NCBI GenBank assembly: GCA_045594025.1
Contig: JAZNXS010000048.1
Coordinates: 1-52,281 of the forward strand
Source of the DNA: Scatosoma sp045594025
GTDB lineage: Bacteria; Bacillota; Clostridia; Christensenellales; Borkfalkiaceae
Direction: 5' to 3'
Length of the DNA: 52,281 nt
Below, piece by piece: positions 1 to 7,847 of this stretch; position 1 is the first letter of the stretch; each line of letters opens with the position of its first letter. A program made the position numbers and the translations under genes. Below the pieces are notes generated by a model. It was given only the letters and a program-made list of their open reading frames with translations, made no database searches and was not told where the DNA came from.

Positions 1-1
1 A

Positions 2-511
2 CCTATGGAAGTTTTAGAAAGAAGAACGTTTGGGCATTGGGAAATGGACTGCGTATGCGGTCCTACTCTCAATACCCTTTTAGTGCTGACCGAACGTTTA
101 ACGCGCAAGGAAATTATATTCCCCATGCCGAACCAAAAAAGCGAAAGCGTGTTGCGCTGTCTAAATCGGTTGGAATACCGTTACGGAAAGAATTTCAAAA
201 AGGTATTCAAAAGTATTACGGTAGACAACGGTTCAGAATTTTCAGACTTTACAGGGTTGCAACGTTCTATCTATAACGGACAGCGCACGACGGTTTATTA
301 TTGCCACCCGTATTGCAGTAGCGAACGCGGTACAAACGAGCGTATTAACCGTGAAATCCGTAGATTGATTCCAAAAGGAAGTGATTTATCCAAATATAGC
401 GTTGAGGATATCCAACGTGTTGAAGATTGGGTGAATAATTACCCTCGGCAGGTATTAGACTTTGCAACGTCAAAAGAGTTGTTTGATAAGCAGTTATTAA
501 CCGTAGCGTAA
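2..511 (+). CDS. IS30-family transposase, C-terminal part (5' end outside window)
   Basis: This is the catalytic half of an IS30-type DDE transposase; it cuts and joins insertion-sequence ends. The reading frame is open to the window edge, so the N-terminal helix-turn-helix part lies outside. The RNase H-like core is visible: GHWEMD with the first Asp (about residue 15 counted from the first Met at base 5), VDNGSEF with the second Asp (about 74), and the Glu in SSERGTNER (about 107). The tail PKGSDLSKYS, followed by a conserved NNYPR segment, is typical of IS30. All three catalytic residues are present, so the enzyme may be active if the rest is intact. I could not identify a right terminal inverted repeat because the left end is not in the window. 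Confidence 0.93.
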   Translation, partial: PMEVLERRTFGHWEMDCVCGPTLNTLLVLTERLTRKEIIFPMPNQKSESVLRCLNRLEYRYGKNFKKVFKSITVDNGSEFSDFTGLQRSIYNGQRTTVYYCHPYCSSERGTNERINREIRRLIPKGSDLSKYSVEDIQRVEDWVNNYPRQVLDFATSKELFDKQLLTVA

Positions 512-589
512 AAAGAAAAAACGATAAAAGAGAAAGCAAGCGAAGTTGGCTTGTTCTTTTTGTCGTGCAAAAAAGGCGCATTAAGAGGT

Positions 590-616
590 AAAAGGCGGTG
601 AAAATCACCGCCTTTT
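590..616 (+). terminator. Bidirectional-looking intrinsic terminator after the IS30 transposase
   Basis: An 11-bp perfect stem (AAAAGGCGGTG with CACCGCCTTTT) closes a 5-nt loop. The A-tract before and T-tract after the stem would let it act on both strands. It lies between the transposase and the convergent nagB terminator. Confidence 0.75.
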
Positions 617-726
617 ACTATTTGTTGGGCTTAATTATAGCACATTTATACTTTTTTTTATTTTTTTTGAAAAATTTTCGCAATTACTCTTGACATTTTC
701 ACGGCTTTTTATGAAAGTTTTATGAA

Positions 727-755
727 ATAAAAAGAGGACGGAAAACTCCGTCCTC
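727..755 (-). terminator. Terminator of nagB
   Basis: Read on the minus strand, a 9-bp stem (GAGGACGGA / TCCGTCCTC) with a 4-nt loop is followed by a run of five T. It sits just beyond the nagB stop codon. Confidence 0.85.
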
Positions 756-772
756 CTATATTGTTTAGGGGG

Positions 773-1495
773 TTACAAAAGGCTTGCTGCATCCTTATCG
801 CAGATAATGGTCACGAAAGGATGAAGCTGCAATACGGAAGCAGGGAGCTGGGTGGTGATTTCACCTTTGACCATGCCTCTTACAGCCTCCGCCTTATTCT
901 TACCGGAAACGACCATAAGAATGGATTTCGCCTGCATAATATTTTTGATACCCATGGAAAGGGCTTGACGGGGTACTTCATCGATAGAGTTGAACAGACG
1001 GGAGTTGTCTTTAATAGTATTTTCAGTCAAATCAACGAGGTGGGTAAGGGAATCGAGAGGGGTGCCGGGTTCGTTGAAACCGATATGTCCGTTAGAGCCC
1101 AAGCCAAGAACCTGTACGTCCTGTTTCTTGGTTTCAAGAAGGGCATTATATCTGTCGCATTCCTTTTGTGCGTCGGGTGCGCTACCGCAGGGCAGGTTGG
1201 TATTGTTTTGGTCGATGTCGATGTGGTCGAAAAGGTTGGTGCGCATAAAATATGCATAGCTTTGGTCATGATCAGCGGTTAAGCCCACGTATTCGTCAAG
1301 ATTGACGGTGGATACGTTCTTATAGGAAGTACCGTTTTCCTGGCAATCTTTCGCCATATACTTATACATGCCGATAGGGCTGGAACCTGTTGCAAGCCCA
1401 AGTACGGCGTTGGGGTTATTTTTTACGAGCTCAATCATCAGCTCTGCTGCCTTTTTGCTCATTTCGTCATAGTTCTCGGTAATGATAACTTTCAT
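773..1495 (-). CDS. nagB: Glucosamine-6-phosphate deaminase
   Basis: NagB converts glucosamine-6-phosphate to fructose-6-phosphate and ammonia, feeding amino sugars into glycolysis in the cytoplasm. The 240-aa protein has the phosphate-binding GLATGSSP (about 33-40), the catalytic-region NLDEY (about 65-69) and the active-site segment GLGSNGHIGFNEP (131-143), all in the order and length usual for NagB/GlmD family members. The start is the ATG at 1495: a GTG three codons upstream lies inside the Shine-Dalgarno GAGGTG and is unlikely to be used. The gene is monocistronic, with its own promoter and terminator. nagA and a PTS are not nearby, so the usual amino-sugar operon is split up here. Confidence 0.97.
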   Translation of the reverse strand: MKVIITENYDEMSKKAAELMIELVKNNPNAVLGLATGSSPIGMYKYMAKDCQENGTSYKNVSTVNLDEYVGLTADHDQSYAYFMRTNLFDHIDIDQNNTNLPCGSAPDAQKECDRYNALLETKKQDVQVLGLGSNGHIGFNEPGTPLDSLTHLVDLTENTIKDNSRLFNSIDEVPRQALSMGIKNIMQAKSILMVVSGKNKAEAVRGMVKGEITTQLPASVLQLHPFVTIICDKDAASLL

Positions 1496-1533
1496 AGTAT
1501 TCACCTCGTTTTAAATATTTTCATAACATGAAT

Positions 1534-1562
1534 ATTATAAACGATAAATCGAGCGCGGTCAA
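1534..1562 (-). promoter_or_regulatory. Sigma-A promoter of nagB
   Basis: On the minus strand TTGACC (-35, 1557-1562) and a perfect TATAAT (-10, 1534-1539) are separated by 17 nt, about 40 nt before the nagB start. Confidence 0.85.
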
Positions 1563-1612
1563 GCGTTTGGGAAAAATTCCGCAAGATTTTTTATTTTTAA
1601 CGGCAAAAAGCT

Positions 1613-1641
1613 TTGACAAGCTAAAAAAAATGTGATATAGT
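1613..1641 (+). promoter_or_regulatory. Promoter of tRNA-Ser
   Basis: A perfect TTGACA (1613-1618) and TATAGT (1636-1641) are separated by 17 nt and lie about 40 nt before the mature tRNA 5' end. It is divergent from the nagB promoter. Confidence 0.85.
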
Positions 1642-1679
1642 TATATAGCTTTTGAAAAGCGAATAAAATATTGAGCCAT

Positions 1680-1771
1680 GCAGAAGTACCCAAGAGGCTC
1701 AAGGGGCTCCCCTGCTAAGGGAGTAGTATGGGAAAACCGTAGCACGAGTTCGAATCTCGTCTTCTGCGCCA
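1680..1771 (+). tRNA. tRNA-Ser (anticodon GCU)
   Basis: The 7-bp acceptor stem GCAGAAG/CTTCTGC, discriminator G and encoded CCA are visible. The anticodon arm CTCCC-CTGCTAA-GGGAG puts GCT at 1714-1716. A long variable arm (TATGG/CCGTA) marks a class II tRNA, and the T arm is CGAG-TTCGAAT-CTCG. It reads serine AGC/AGU codons. It has its own promoter and is followed at once by a terminator hairpin. Confidence 0.97.
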
Positions 1772-2295
1772 AAAAAGGACGTCCTTGTGGGCGTCCTTTT
1801 TTGGCGTTGTCGACTCGTGAGAACTCGTGTATACGCACGAGTTCGCGCGAGCCGCAGAGAGAATGTGAGAAAGGATGGGTGTGCTTATTTTTTCTCTGCG
1901 GCGAAGCTCTGCGCGCAGCGCAGTATGTCGTCTTCTGCATGGGTAATATTTGTCGTCCTTGTGGGCGTCCTTTTTTGGTGTTGTCGACTCGTGAGAACTC
2001 GTGTATACGCACGAAGGACACTCGCGGGCTCGCTATTCCGTCGCGACGCTCCTTACGCGCGAGCCGCAGAGAGAATGTGAGAAAGGAAGGGTGTGCTTAT
2101 TTTTTCTCTGCGGTGAAGCTCTGCGCGCAGCGCAGTATGTCGTCTTCTGCATGGGTAATATTTGTCGTCCTTATGGGCGTCCTTTTTTGGCGTTGTCGAC
2201 TCGTGAGAACTCGTGTATACGCACGAAGGACGCTCGCAGGCTCGCTATTTTGTCGCTTGCTCCTTACGTGCGAGAAGGCGTTCTCTGCGGTAACA
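1760..2295 (+). repeat. tRNA-Ser-anchored tandem repeat array, three structured copies, non-coding
   Basis: Three copies follow each other. Each begins with the tRNA 3'-end word TCGTCTTCTGC (at 1759/1760, about 1930 and about 2142) and continues through the terminator-like CGTCCTTTTTTGG, GTTGTCGACTCGTGAGAAC and CTCGTGTATACGCACGA. Copy 1 is about 171 bp, copy 2 about 212 bp, and copy 3 is incomplete and diverges near 2272. Copy 1 lacks about 41 bp present in copy 2. Copies 1 and 2 carry the inverted pair GCCGCAGAGA / TCTCTGCGG(C or T) around a roughly 30-nt loop (1851-1902 in copy 1) and the palindrome CTGCGCGCAG. Open frames across the array are probably by-products of the repeats. This array occupies most of the long gene-free stretch between tRNA-Ser and ppa; in 2296-2467 I see only AT-rich sequence without recognisable features. 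Confidence 0.85.
1771..1802 (+). terminator. Terminator of tRNA-Ser
   Basis: The inverted pair AAAAAAGGACG / CGTCCTTTTTT closes a 10-nt loop and ends in six T, directly after the tRNA CCA. The same 3' arm recurs in the downstream repeats, but there its 5' arm is missing. Confidence 0.85.
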
Positions 2296-2467
2296 GAATA
2301 AAAACACATTTCGCTATACCATGTACGTATTGAATTTGGTTTTTGTTTTTGCGAATTGCTTGTAGGGGTATGGCAGGTATGCGTTTATTTTTCAGATAAG
2401 TATGGTAAATTCGAAAGAAAAATACGGATAATCATGTAAAAAAGCAAAAAAATATGAGCCAGGATTC

Positions 2468-2496
2468 TTGCATTATATATAAAAATATGATAAAAT
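2468..2496 (+). promoter_or_regulatory. Promoter of ppa
   Basis: TTGCAT (2468-2473) and TAAAAT (2491-2496) with a 17-nt spacer, 29 nt before the ppa start; the leader contains a strong AAGGGAGG ribosome-binding site. Confidence 0.75.
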
Positions 2497-2525
2497 ATAA
2501 ATAAAAGAGAAAGGGAGGGTATTTT

Positions 2526-3056
2526 ATGAATATTTGGCATGATATTGATCCCGAACGTATCACTGCGAAAAGTTTTGAGGCTTTTATCGAGATTCCTAAG
2601 GGCTGTAAAGCGAAATACGAGCTGGATAAAGACACTGGCTTATTAAAATTAGACAGAGTTTTATATACCTCTACGGTGTATCCTGCGAACTATGGATTTA
2701 TTCCTCGTACGTACGCAGACGATGGCGATCCTTTGGACGTGCTTGTGCTTTGTAACGAGACGATTTATCCGCGCACCTTGGTTAGATGCTATCCTATAGG
2801 GGTAATCACCATGATGGACGGTGGTTCTTTGGATGAAAAAATTATTGCGATTCCGTTTGGGGATCCAACGTATAATAACTATTATGACATTCACGAATTG
2901 CCCAAACACGTTTTCGAGGAAATGATGCACTTTTTCGAGGTGTATAAGTCTTTGGAGCATAAGCAGACGACGGTAAAAGAGATTTGTCATAGGGACGAAG
3001 CGATGGATATTATTAACAAATGTATCGCACTGTACAAAGAAACGTTTGAAAGGTAA
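2526..3056 (+). CDS. ppa: Inorganic pyrophosphatase (family I)
   Basis: The enzyme hydrolyses pyrophosphate to two phosphates in the cytosol and so pulls biosynthetic reactions forward. The 176-aa length matches bacterial family I enzymes. The signature DDGDPLD (65-71) supplies the metal-binding aspartates, preceded by YPANYGFIP and followed by the GVITMMD and DEKIIAI segments expected in this family. The start follows a strong Shine-Dalgarno with good spacing. The gene has its own promoter and stands alone between the repeat array and the large membrane protein. Many Clostridia use family II PPases or membrane pumps; here it is plainly the soluble family I type. Confidence 0.97.
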   Translation: MNIWHDIDPERITAKSFEAFIEIPKGCKAKYELDKDTGLLKLDRVLYTSTVYPANYGFIPRTYADDGDPLDVLVLCNETIYPRTLVRCYPIGVITMMDGGSLDEKIIAIPFGDPTYNNYYDIHELPKHVFEEMMHFFEVYKSLEHKQTTVKEICHRDEAMDIINKCIALYKETFER

Positions 3057-3086
3057 TTTATTACTGTGAAAAAAAGGAAAAATAAG

Positions 3087-3115
3087 AGGGCGCTGCGGTC
3101 TCACGCGTGCGCCCT
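3087..3115 (+). terminator. Hairpin after ppa, possible terminator
   Basis: A 7-bp GC-rich stem AGGGCGC / GCGCCCT with a 15-nt loop. There is no strong T-run right after it, so termination is uncertain. Confidence 0.45.
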
Positions 3116-3179
3116 TACATATTATTAAAGAAAATTTCATATTTTTTGTGTTTTTTATTATTTTTTATAGGAAATGATA

Positions 3180-3208
3180 TTGACATTTTCATTAAAAAGC
3201 TGTATAAT
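3180..3208 (+). promoter_or_regulatory. Consensus sigma-A promoter of the 886-aa membrane protein
   Basis: Perfect TTGACA (3180-3185) and perfect TATAAT (3203-3208) with a 17-nt spacer: as strong as a housekeeping promoter can look. It gives a leader of about 120 nt. Confidence 0.92.
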
Positions 3209-3214
3209 AGATTA

Positions 3215-3337
3215 GAATTTGGACATTCTTTGATTTTTGTCGGCTTACGTTAGTAAACGTAAGGATGGAAATTCAACGAAAAAGCATTGAAAAATGCTGT
3301 TTGAACTCGGTAAAAACCTCGGAGGTTAAATGGATAG
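3215..3337 (+). promoter_or_regulatory. Structured 5' leader with Shine-Dalgarno inside a hairpin
   Basis: Three local hairpins follow the promoter: CTTACGTT-AGTA-AACGTAAG (3244-3263), AGCATT-GAAA-AATGCT (3283-3298, a GNRA-type loop), and AACC-TCGGA-GGTT around 3315-3327, which covers the GGAGG ribosome-binding site. I recognise no known riboswitch class. The arrangement could let translation be switched by opening the last hairpin. Confidence 0.45.
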
Positions 3338-5998
3338 ATGAAAAAGTACAAGATCAAAACGGTTCCTACGAAGCACGGCGCTTTCATTCGTAGACGTATT
3401 GACAAGAGCCGTAAGAGAGCTGAGACGGTCGGAATGATTTATTTATTCTCGATCATTCTCTTGGCAGCGTTATCGTGTAAGGCATTGCTTGGTTCGGCGT
3501 TTATAGCTGGTGGGCTTAGAGGCGCGATTGCCGCAATGGTTGCAATGCAATACACCACGATAAGTGAGAGGTTAGTGCTTATTAACACAACACTTTATCT
3601 GTTTACGTTGTTGGTATTGTTTATCAACGTATTGAGAGCATTCCCTCATTTAAAGAACCTGTTTAAGAAAAAGGTTAGCCGTGTATACGGTTTAAATGCA
3701 AACATTGATGCAATGGAAAGCTTAGGGCATATTTTCTCCTGCTCCCTTGCGTGTTTGATTATCAACCACTTGATTATCTTTTCGATTTGCGGTACTGAGG
3801 CAAAATTGACGCTTTTCGGCGGTATGGTCCTTGGCTTGGCATGCGTTATACACTTCTGCTGCAGTTTTGCAGGCGGAAAGGTAAGCGTATTCTATATTGA
3901 CGACGAAAAGGGCGTTTCTGAATGTAAGAGACCTTACGGTCGCTTGATTCCGTTGATTCGCAACATTTTGCAGCTTACGGCAATCGGCGTAATGGCTTAT
4001 TACGTAATCCAGTATAACACCATTCATTCCGCGTTTGTGATTGCGCTCTCTGGTGAGCGTGGTGTATTGCTTGAAAATGCCAGCAGTTTGATTCCCCTCG
4101 TGTTGCAGATCCTTACGATTATTTGGGGTATCGTACTGGTTGCGCATGCGGTTGGCCCTACCGAATATAGCGTAGAAGGCCCTTATGCGCCCGGTCGCTA
4201 TAATTTTAGAACCTTCTCGTTCTTGTTGGCTTTGACGGCGGTTGCAAACTTTGCTTGCAGATACTTCATCGGTGAAGCACAGTTTACAATGTTGAACACA
4301 GGTGCATATGCAGTAGAAATTGTAAAATCTCAGGATATGAACCTGTTGATTATTGCAGGCGTTGCATTTGTTATGTTTATTCTCGACTTCATTCTCAAGC
4401 TGAACTGGACGAAGGAAGCGAGAGAAGAAGCAGAAGAAGAGGAAAAGAGAGCAATGCCTCCCGCGCCTCCTGCACCTAGCGTACATATCAAGATGCCTCC
4501 TCAGCACGTATCCGTGCAGATGCCTCCTGTTAACGTTAACGTGCCTCAGCAGAAATTGCCTGCGATGCCTCCGATTAATATCCACGTACCTAGACAGGCA
4601 GTTCCTAACGTAAACATCCAAATGCCTAAACAGGCGCCTGTAAACGTATATGTGCCTAAGCAGCAGTTGCCTGCAATGCCTCCGATTAACGTGCATGTAC
4701 CTCAGCAGAAATTGCCTGCAATGCCTCCGATTCAGGTAAATGTACCTAAGCAGCCTACGCAGATTCAGGTCAACGTACCTAGACAGCAAATGGCGCCTAT
4801 TAACGTACACGTACCTAAGCAGCAGTTGCCTGCAATGCCTCCAATCAATATTCAGGTACCCAAGCAACAGTCTACGCCTATTCAGGTAAACGTACCTCAG
4901 CAATCGACTCCGATTCAGGTAAATGTACCCAAGCAGGCTCCTATGGTAATGCCTCCGATCAACGTACACGTACCTGCTCAGCAGGTAGCGCCTACGCCGA
5001 TTCAGGTGAACGTGCCTAAGCAGTCTATGGCAATGCCTCCAATTAACGTACATGTACCTGCACAAGCGGCTACACCTATCAACGTACACGTGCCTAAGCA
5101 AGATCCCGTGGTAATGCCTCCGATCAACGTGCACGTGCCTAAGCAAGATCCTGTGGTAATGCCTCCGATCAACGTACATCCTACGCCTGTTCAGGTTCAC
5201 GTACCTGCGCAGCAGACTGCGCCGATCCAGGTAAACGTACCTCAGCAACAACCTACTCCCATCAACGTAAACGTTCCTCAGCAGCAACCTGCTCCTGTAA
5301 ACGTAAGCGTACCTAAGCAGGATCCTCCTCAGGTGAACATTCAGATGCCTGGGAAAGAACCTGTACCCGTACCTGTGAACGTAAACGTTCCTGCGGCAGT
5401 AGCGCCTGTAACCGTAAACGTACCCAAGCAAGATCCTTCGCAGATCAACGTACATATTCCCGAACAGAAACCTTCGCTTGCGCCGTTTAGCGTATTGCAT
5501 TTGGATAACGGGAACTATGACGAGCCTGCTCCTGCTCCTCAGCCTGTGGCTAAGGAAGAGCCGAAGACAGCAGTGCCTCCCATTAACGTACAAGTATTGA
5601 CGAACGGTGAAGAGGAAAAGCCTGTAAACGTTAACGTAACGACGTCTGCAGTTGCGCAACCTCAGCCTGCCCCTCAATTACCTCCTATCAATATCCAAGT
5701 GCACATGCCTCCTATGCCGACGCCTGCGCCTACGGAAGTGAAGGAAATAATTAGAGAAGTGGTTAAGGAAGAACCTAAGGTGGACGTAGCGCCTATCGTG
5801 CCTATCGTTGCGCCTACTCCCGTAGTGGAAGAACCTGTTGAAGAACCGGAAATTGAAGTGGAACCTCGCGATTGGGAAGTACATTGTCCCAACTGTTCGA
5901 AAGGGTTGAAGGTAAGCGATAAAGCTGAGTATCATCGTTGCCCTTCGTGCAGCAAGGTCTTTGAACTTCGTAAGAACACGAAAGAAGTAGAGGACTAA
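3338..5998 (+). CDS. Large 8-TM membrane protein with VxVxVP repeat array and C-terminal zinc ribbon, function unknown
   Basis: I do not recognise this 886-aa protein. A basic N-terminus (1-30) is followed by about eight hydrophobic segments (near 31-51, 80-100, 129-151, 156-178, 205-226, 251-273, 291-311, 334-354) and an acidic linker (359-371). Residues 382-708 hold about 27 consecutive units of the form [VI]x[VI]x[VM]P separated by short Pro/Gln-rich linkers such as KQQLPAMPP. A Pro/Glu-rich stretch follows, and the end has a C4 zinc ribbon (C850, C853, C868, C871). The alternating hydrophobic pattern suggests short beta-strands or extended PPII-like rods. A cytosolic Zn-ribbon and repeat tail on a membrane anchor is my inference. 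It has a consensus promoter and is probably monocistronic. Start chosen at ATG 3338 behind GGAGG, with rather long spacing of 12 nt. Confidence 0.85.
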   Translation: MKKYKIKTVPTKHGAFIRRRIDKSRKRAETVGMIYLFSIILLAALSCKALLGSAFIAGGLRGAIAAMVAMQYTTISERLVLINTTLYLFTLLVLFINVLRAFPHLKNLFKKKVSRVYGLNANIDAMESLGHIFSCSLACLIINHLIIFSICGTEAKLTLFGGMVLGLACVIHFCCSFAGGKVSVFYIDDEKGVSECKRPYGRLIPLIRNILQLTAIGVMAYYVIQYNTIHSAFVIALSGERGVLLENASSLIPLVLQILTIIWGIVLVAHAVGPTEYSVEGPYAPGRYNFRTFSFLLALTAVANFACRYFIGEAQFTMLNTGAYAVEIVKSQDMNLLIIAGVAFVMFILDFILKLNWTKEAREEAEEEEKRAMPPAPPAPSVHIKMPPQHVSVQMPPVNVNVPQQKLPAMPPINIHVPRQAVPNVNIQMPKQAPVNVYVPKQQLPAMPPINVHVPQQKLPAMPPIQVNVPKQPTQIQVNVPRQQMAPINVHVPKQQLPAMPPINIQVPKQQSTPIQVNVPQQSTPIQVNVPKQAPMVMPPINVHVPAQQVAPTPIQVNVPKQSMAMPPINVHVPAQAATPINVHVPKQDPVVMPPINVHVPKQDPVVMPPINVHPTPVQVHVPAQQTAPIQVNVPQQQPTPINVNVPQQQPAPVNVSVPKQDPPQVNIQMPGKEPVPVPVNVNVPAAVAPVTVNVPKQDPSQINVHIPEQKPSLAPFSVLHLDNGNYDEPAPAPQPVAKEEPKTAVPPINVQVLTNGEEEKPVNVNVTTSAVAQPQPAPQLPPINIQVHMPPMPTPAPTEVKEIIREVVKEEPKVDVAPIVPIVAPTPVVEEPVEEPEIEVEPRDWEVHCPNCSKGLKVSDKAEYHRCPSCSKVFELRKNTKEVED
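4481..5461 (+). repeat. Coding repeat: about 27 VxVxVP units
   Basis: Degenerate DNA repeats encode units such as INVHVP, IQVNVP, VNVNVP and INIQVP, joined by linkers of 4-9 residues rich in P, Q, K, A and M. Two neighbouring units near 5090-5170 are almost identical at DNA level, and one unit nearby is shortened to INVHP, which shows recent unit duplication and deletion. Three degenerate units (INVQV, VNVNV, INIQVHMP) follow further downstream. Confidence 0.9.
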
Positions 5999-6077
5999 AA
6001 CGACAGAAACCTACGGGTGGTAAACCTTTGCTTGGCGATGAACATAAACGCACGGCAAGGTAAAATGCAAAGGATAA

Positions 6078-6113
6078 CGCCCCTTGAAAGCGAGTGCTTT
6101 TGAGGGGCGGTTT
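6078..6113 (+). terminator. Probable terminator before proS
   Basis: A 14-bp stem (CGCCCCTTGAAAGC with GCTTTTGAGGGGCG, two G-U pairs) with a GAGT loop. The following T-run is short (TTT), so efficiency is uncertain. Confidence 0.55.
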
Positions 6114-6174
6114 CATGAAAGTATATCATATATTGTCACGCGGGCGCGCGCGTGACGGAGAGAAGGAGTATATA

Positions 6175-7605
6175 ATGGCAAAAGAAAATCAGTTTGTAGA
6201 ACAGATTGCGGATATCGACGCAGATTTTCCGCAGTGGTATACGGACGTTGTATTAAAAACGAAACTTGTAGATTACGGTCCGGTAAAAGGAACGATGGTC
6301 ATTCGTCCTTACGGCTACGCAATTTGGGAGAATATCCAAAACGAGCTGAATGCGCGTTTTAAGCAACGCGGTGTTGAGAATGCATATTTCCCGCTTTTGA
6401 TCCCTATGAGTTATTTTACCAAGGAAGCAGAGCACGTAGAAGGCTTTGCGCCTGAAGTAGCCGTAGTTACCATTGGCGGCGGTGAAAAGCTAGCAGAACC
6501 TTTAGCAATCCGTCCTACGTCCGAAACCATCATCGGTTCTATGTGTTCCAAATGGATACAATCCTACCGTGATTTACCTTTAAAGGTGAATCAGTGGTGT
6601 AACGTTATGCGTTGGGAAAAGACCACGCGTCCTTTCCTGCGTACCAGCGAGTTTTTATGGCAAGAAGGGCATACCGTGCACTCCTCTTCCGAAGAAGCGG
6701 AAAACGAGACGCAGGCAATGCTGAATATTTACAAGGAATTTGCGGAAAACTGCCTTGCAATTCCCGTATTGACGGGCAGAAAAACGGAAAAAGAAAGATT
6801 TGCAGGCGCTGTAGCGACGTATACCATGGAAGCGATGATGCACGACGGAAAGAGCTTGCAGGCAGGTACGTCGCACTATATGGGGCAGAATTTTGCAGAA
6901 GCGTTTGATATCAAGTATCTTGGTAACGAAGGGGTACAGCAGACGGCGTACACGACATCGTGGGGCGTTTCCACACGTCTTATCGGCGCAATCATTATGA
7001 CACACGGTGACGAGCGCGGCCTTGTGCTTCCTCCCGTTGTAGCGCCCATTCAATGCGTTATCGTGCCTATCGCGGCAAGAAAGGGCGGCGTTATCGAGGC
7101 TTGCGAGGCATTGAAGGCGGAATTGGAGGGGGCAGGTATTAGAGTAACCCTCGATAAATCGGATAACAGTCCTGGCTGGAAGTTTAACGAATGGGAAATG
7201 AAAGGTGTTCCCGTACGTATTGAACTTGGCCCTCGTGATATTGAAGCAGGTAAGATGCTTTGTGCAAGACGCGACACGCTTGAAAAGGTGGAAATGCCTT
7301 TACAAAATGCCGCGGCGAACGTAAAAGAATTGCTTGCATCCGTGCAGAAAGGACTCTTGGAAAAAGCGAGAGCGCATCGTGATAGCCGTATTGTATACGC
7401 CGATGATATGGCAGGTATTCTTGCCGGGGTAGAAGCAGGTAACTTTGTAAAAGCGGGCTGGTGCGGATGCCGCGCTTGCGAAGACAAAGTAAAGGAAGAA
7501 ACGGCGGCAACGGCGCGTGTATATGCAGAAGGCGAAACAGCGGAAGCCTGCGCAATTTGCGGTAAAAAAGCTGAACATGTTATCGTGTTTGCTAGAGCCT
7601 ATTAA
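6175..7605 (+). CDS. proS: Prolyl-tRNA synthetase, short (ProS type 3) form
   Basis: ProRS charges tRNA-Pro with proline in the cytoplasm. The 476-aa protein is the short archaeal/eukaryote-like form without the bacterial INS editing domain. It begins MAKENQFVEQ, shows class II motif 2 (residues spanning RTSEFLWQEGHT) and ends with a zinc-binding C-terminal domain (CGCRAC and CAIC cysteine pairs) and a terminal Tyr, all typical of this form. The ATG at 6175 has AAGGAG in front; an upstream in-frame start at 6094 would add a non-conserved extension that runs through a hairpin. A perfect 8-bp hairpin GTCACGCG/CGCGTGAC (6135-6156) lies just upstream of the ribosome-binding site. It is followed by a strong terminator. 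Confidence 0.97.
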   Translation: MAKENQFVEQIADIDADFPQWYTDVVLKTKLVDYGPVKGTMVIRPYGYAIWENIQNELNARFKQRGVENAYFPLLIPMSYFTKEAEHVEGFAPEVAVVTIGGGEKLAEPLAIRPTSETIIGSMCSKWIQSYRDLPLKVNQWCNVMRWEKTTRPFLRTSEFLWQEGHTVHSSSEEAENETQAMLNIYKEFAENCLAIPVLTGRKTEKERFAGAVATYTMEAMMHDGKSLQAGTSHYMGQNFAEAFDIKYLGNEGVQQTAYTTSWGVSTRLIGAIIMTHGDERGLVLPPVVAPIQCVIVPIAARKGGVIEACEALKAELEGAGIRVTLDKSDNSPGWKFNEWEMKGVPVRIELGPRDIEAGKMLCARRDTLEKVEMPLQNAAANVKELLASVQKGLLEKARAHRDSRIVYADDMAGILAGVEAGNFVKAGWCGCRACEDKVKEETAATARVYAEGETAEACAICGKKAEHVIVFARAY

Positions 7606-7635
7606 GTTTATTATCAAAGTAAAATTTCAAAAAAA

Positions 7636-7663
7636 CCGAGCTGATAAAACAGCTCGGTTTTTT
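7636..7663 (+). terminator. Terminator of proS
   Basis: An 8-bp perfect stem CCGAGCTG / CAGCTCGG, loop ATAAAA, flanked by A- and T-runs. Confidence 0.92.
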
Positions 7664-7812
7664 AATGCTTCATGATACAAAAAATGCATTCAACGCGTAC
7701 ATGGGGGCTCCATTTTGCCGAAAAATGTAAAAAATCGGCAAAATACGCACCCAAAAGCACCTTATCGCGTACGTGCGCGAATAAATAATGTAGGAAAAAT
7801 GCGTATACATAC

Positions 7813-7841
7813 TTGACGAATGGAGAAAAAAATGATATGAT
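7813..7841 (+). promoter_or_regulatory. Promoter for a leaderless transcript of the XRE regulator
   Basis: TTGACG (7813-7818), 17-nt spacer, TATGAT (7836-7841). The -10 box ends 6 nt before the ATG, so the transcript would start at or next to the first base of the start codon. Confidence 0.85.
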
Positions 7842-7847
7842 ATTAGC

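Noticed and set aside
1678..2333. Overlapping plus-strand frames of 97-207 aa across tRNA-Ser and the repeats
   Set aside because: They run through the tRNA and repeat the same residues because the DNA repeats; no Shine-Dalgarno and no domain.
3265..3393. A 42-codon upstream frame overlapping the start of the 886-aa gene
   Set aside because: AAGG touches the ATG, the peptide has no features, and the frame ends inside the real gene.
4481..5461. The periodic DNA of the VxVxVP array as a CRISPR array
   Set aside because: Units are short, variable and in frame throughout one long gene; there are no constant repeats with unique spacers.
3722..5677. A 651-aa frame on the minus strand opposite the membrane/repeat protein
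   Set aside because: It is the Arg/Tyr/Val-rich mirror of the plus-strand repeat codons, with no ribosome-binding site, promoter or recognisable domain.
6012..6060. GGGTGGTAAACC and GGCGATG words before proS, resembling T-box or fluoride riboswitch pieces
   Set aside because: The rest of either consensus is absent, there is no specifier stem, and the words begin directly after the preceding stop codon.
6094..6174. An upstream in-frame ATG for proS
   Set aside because: The extension runs through the strong hairpin and carries no family residues; ATG 6175 is preceded by AAGGAG.
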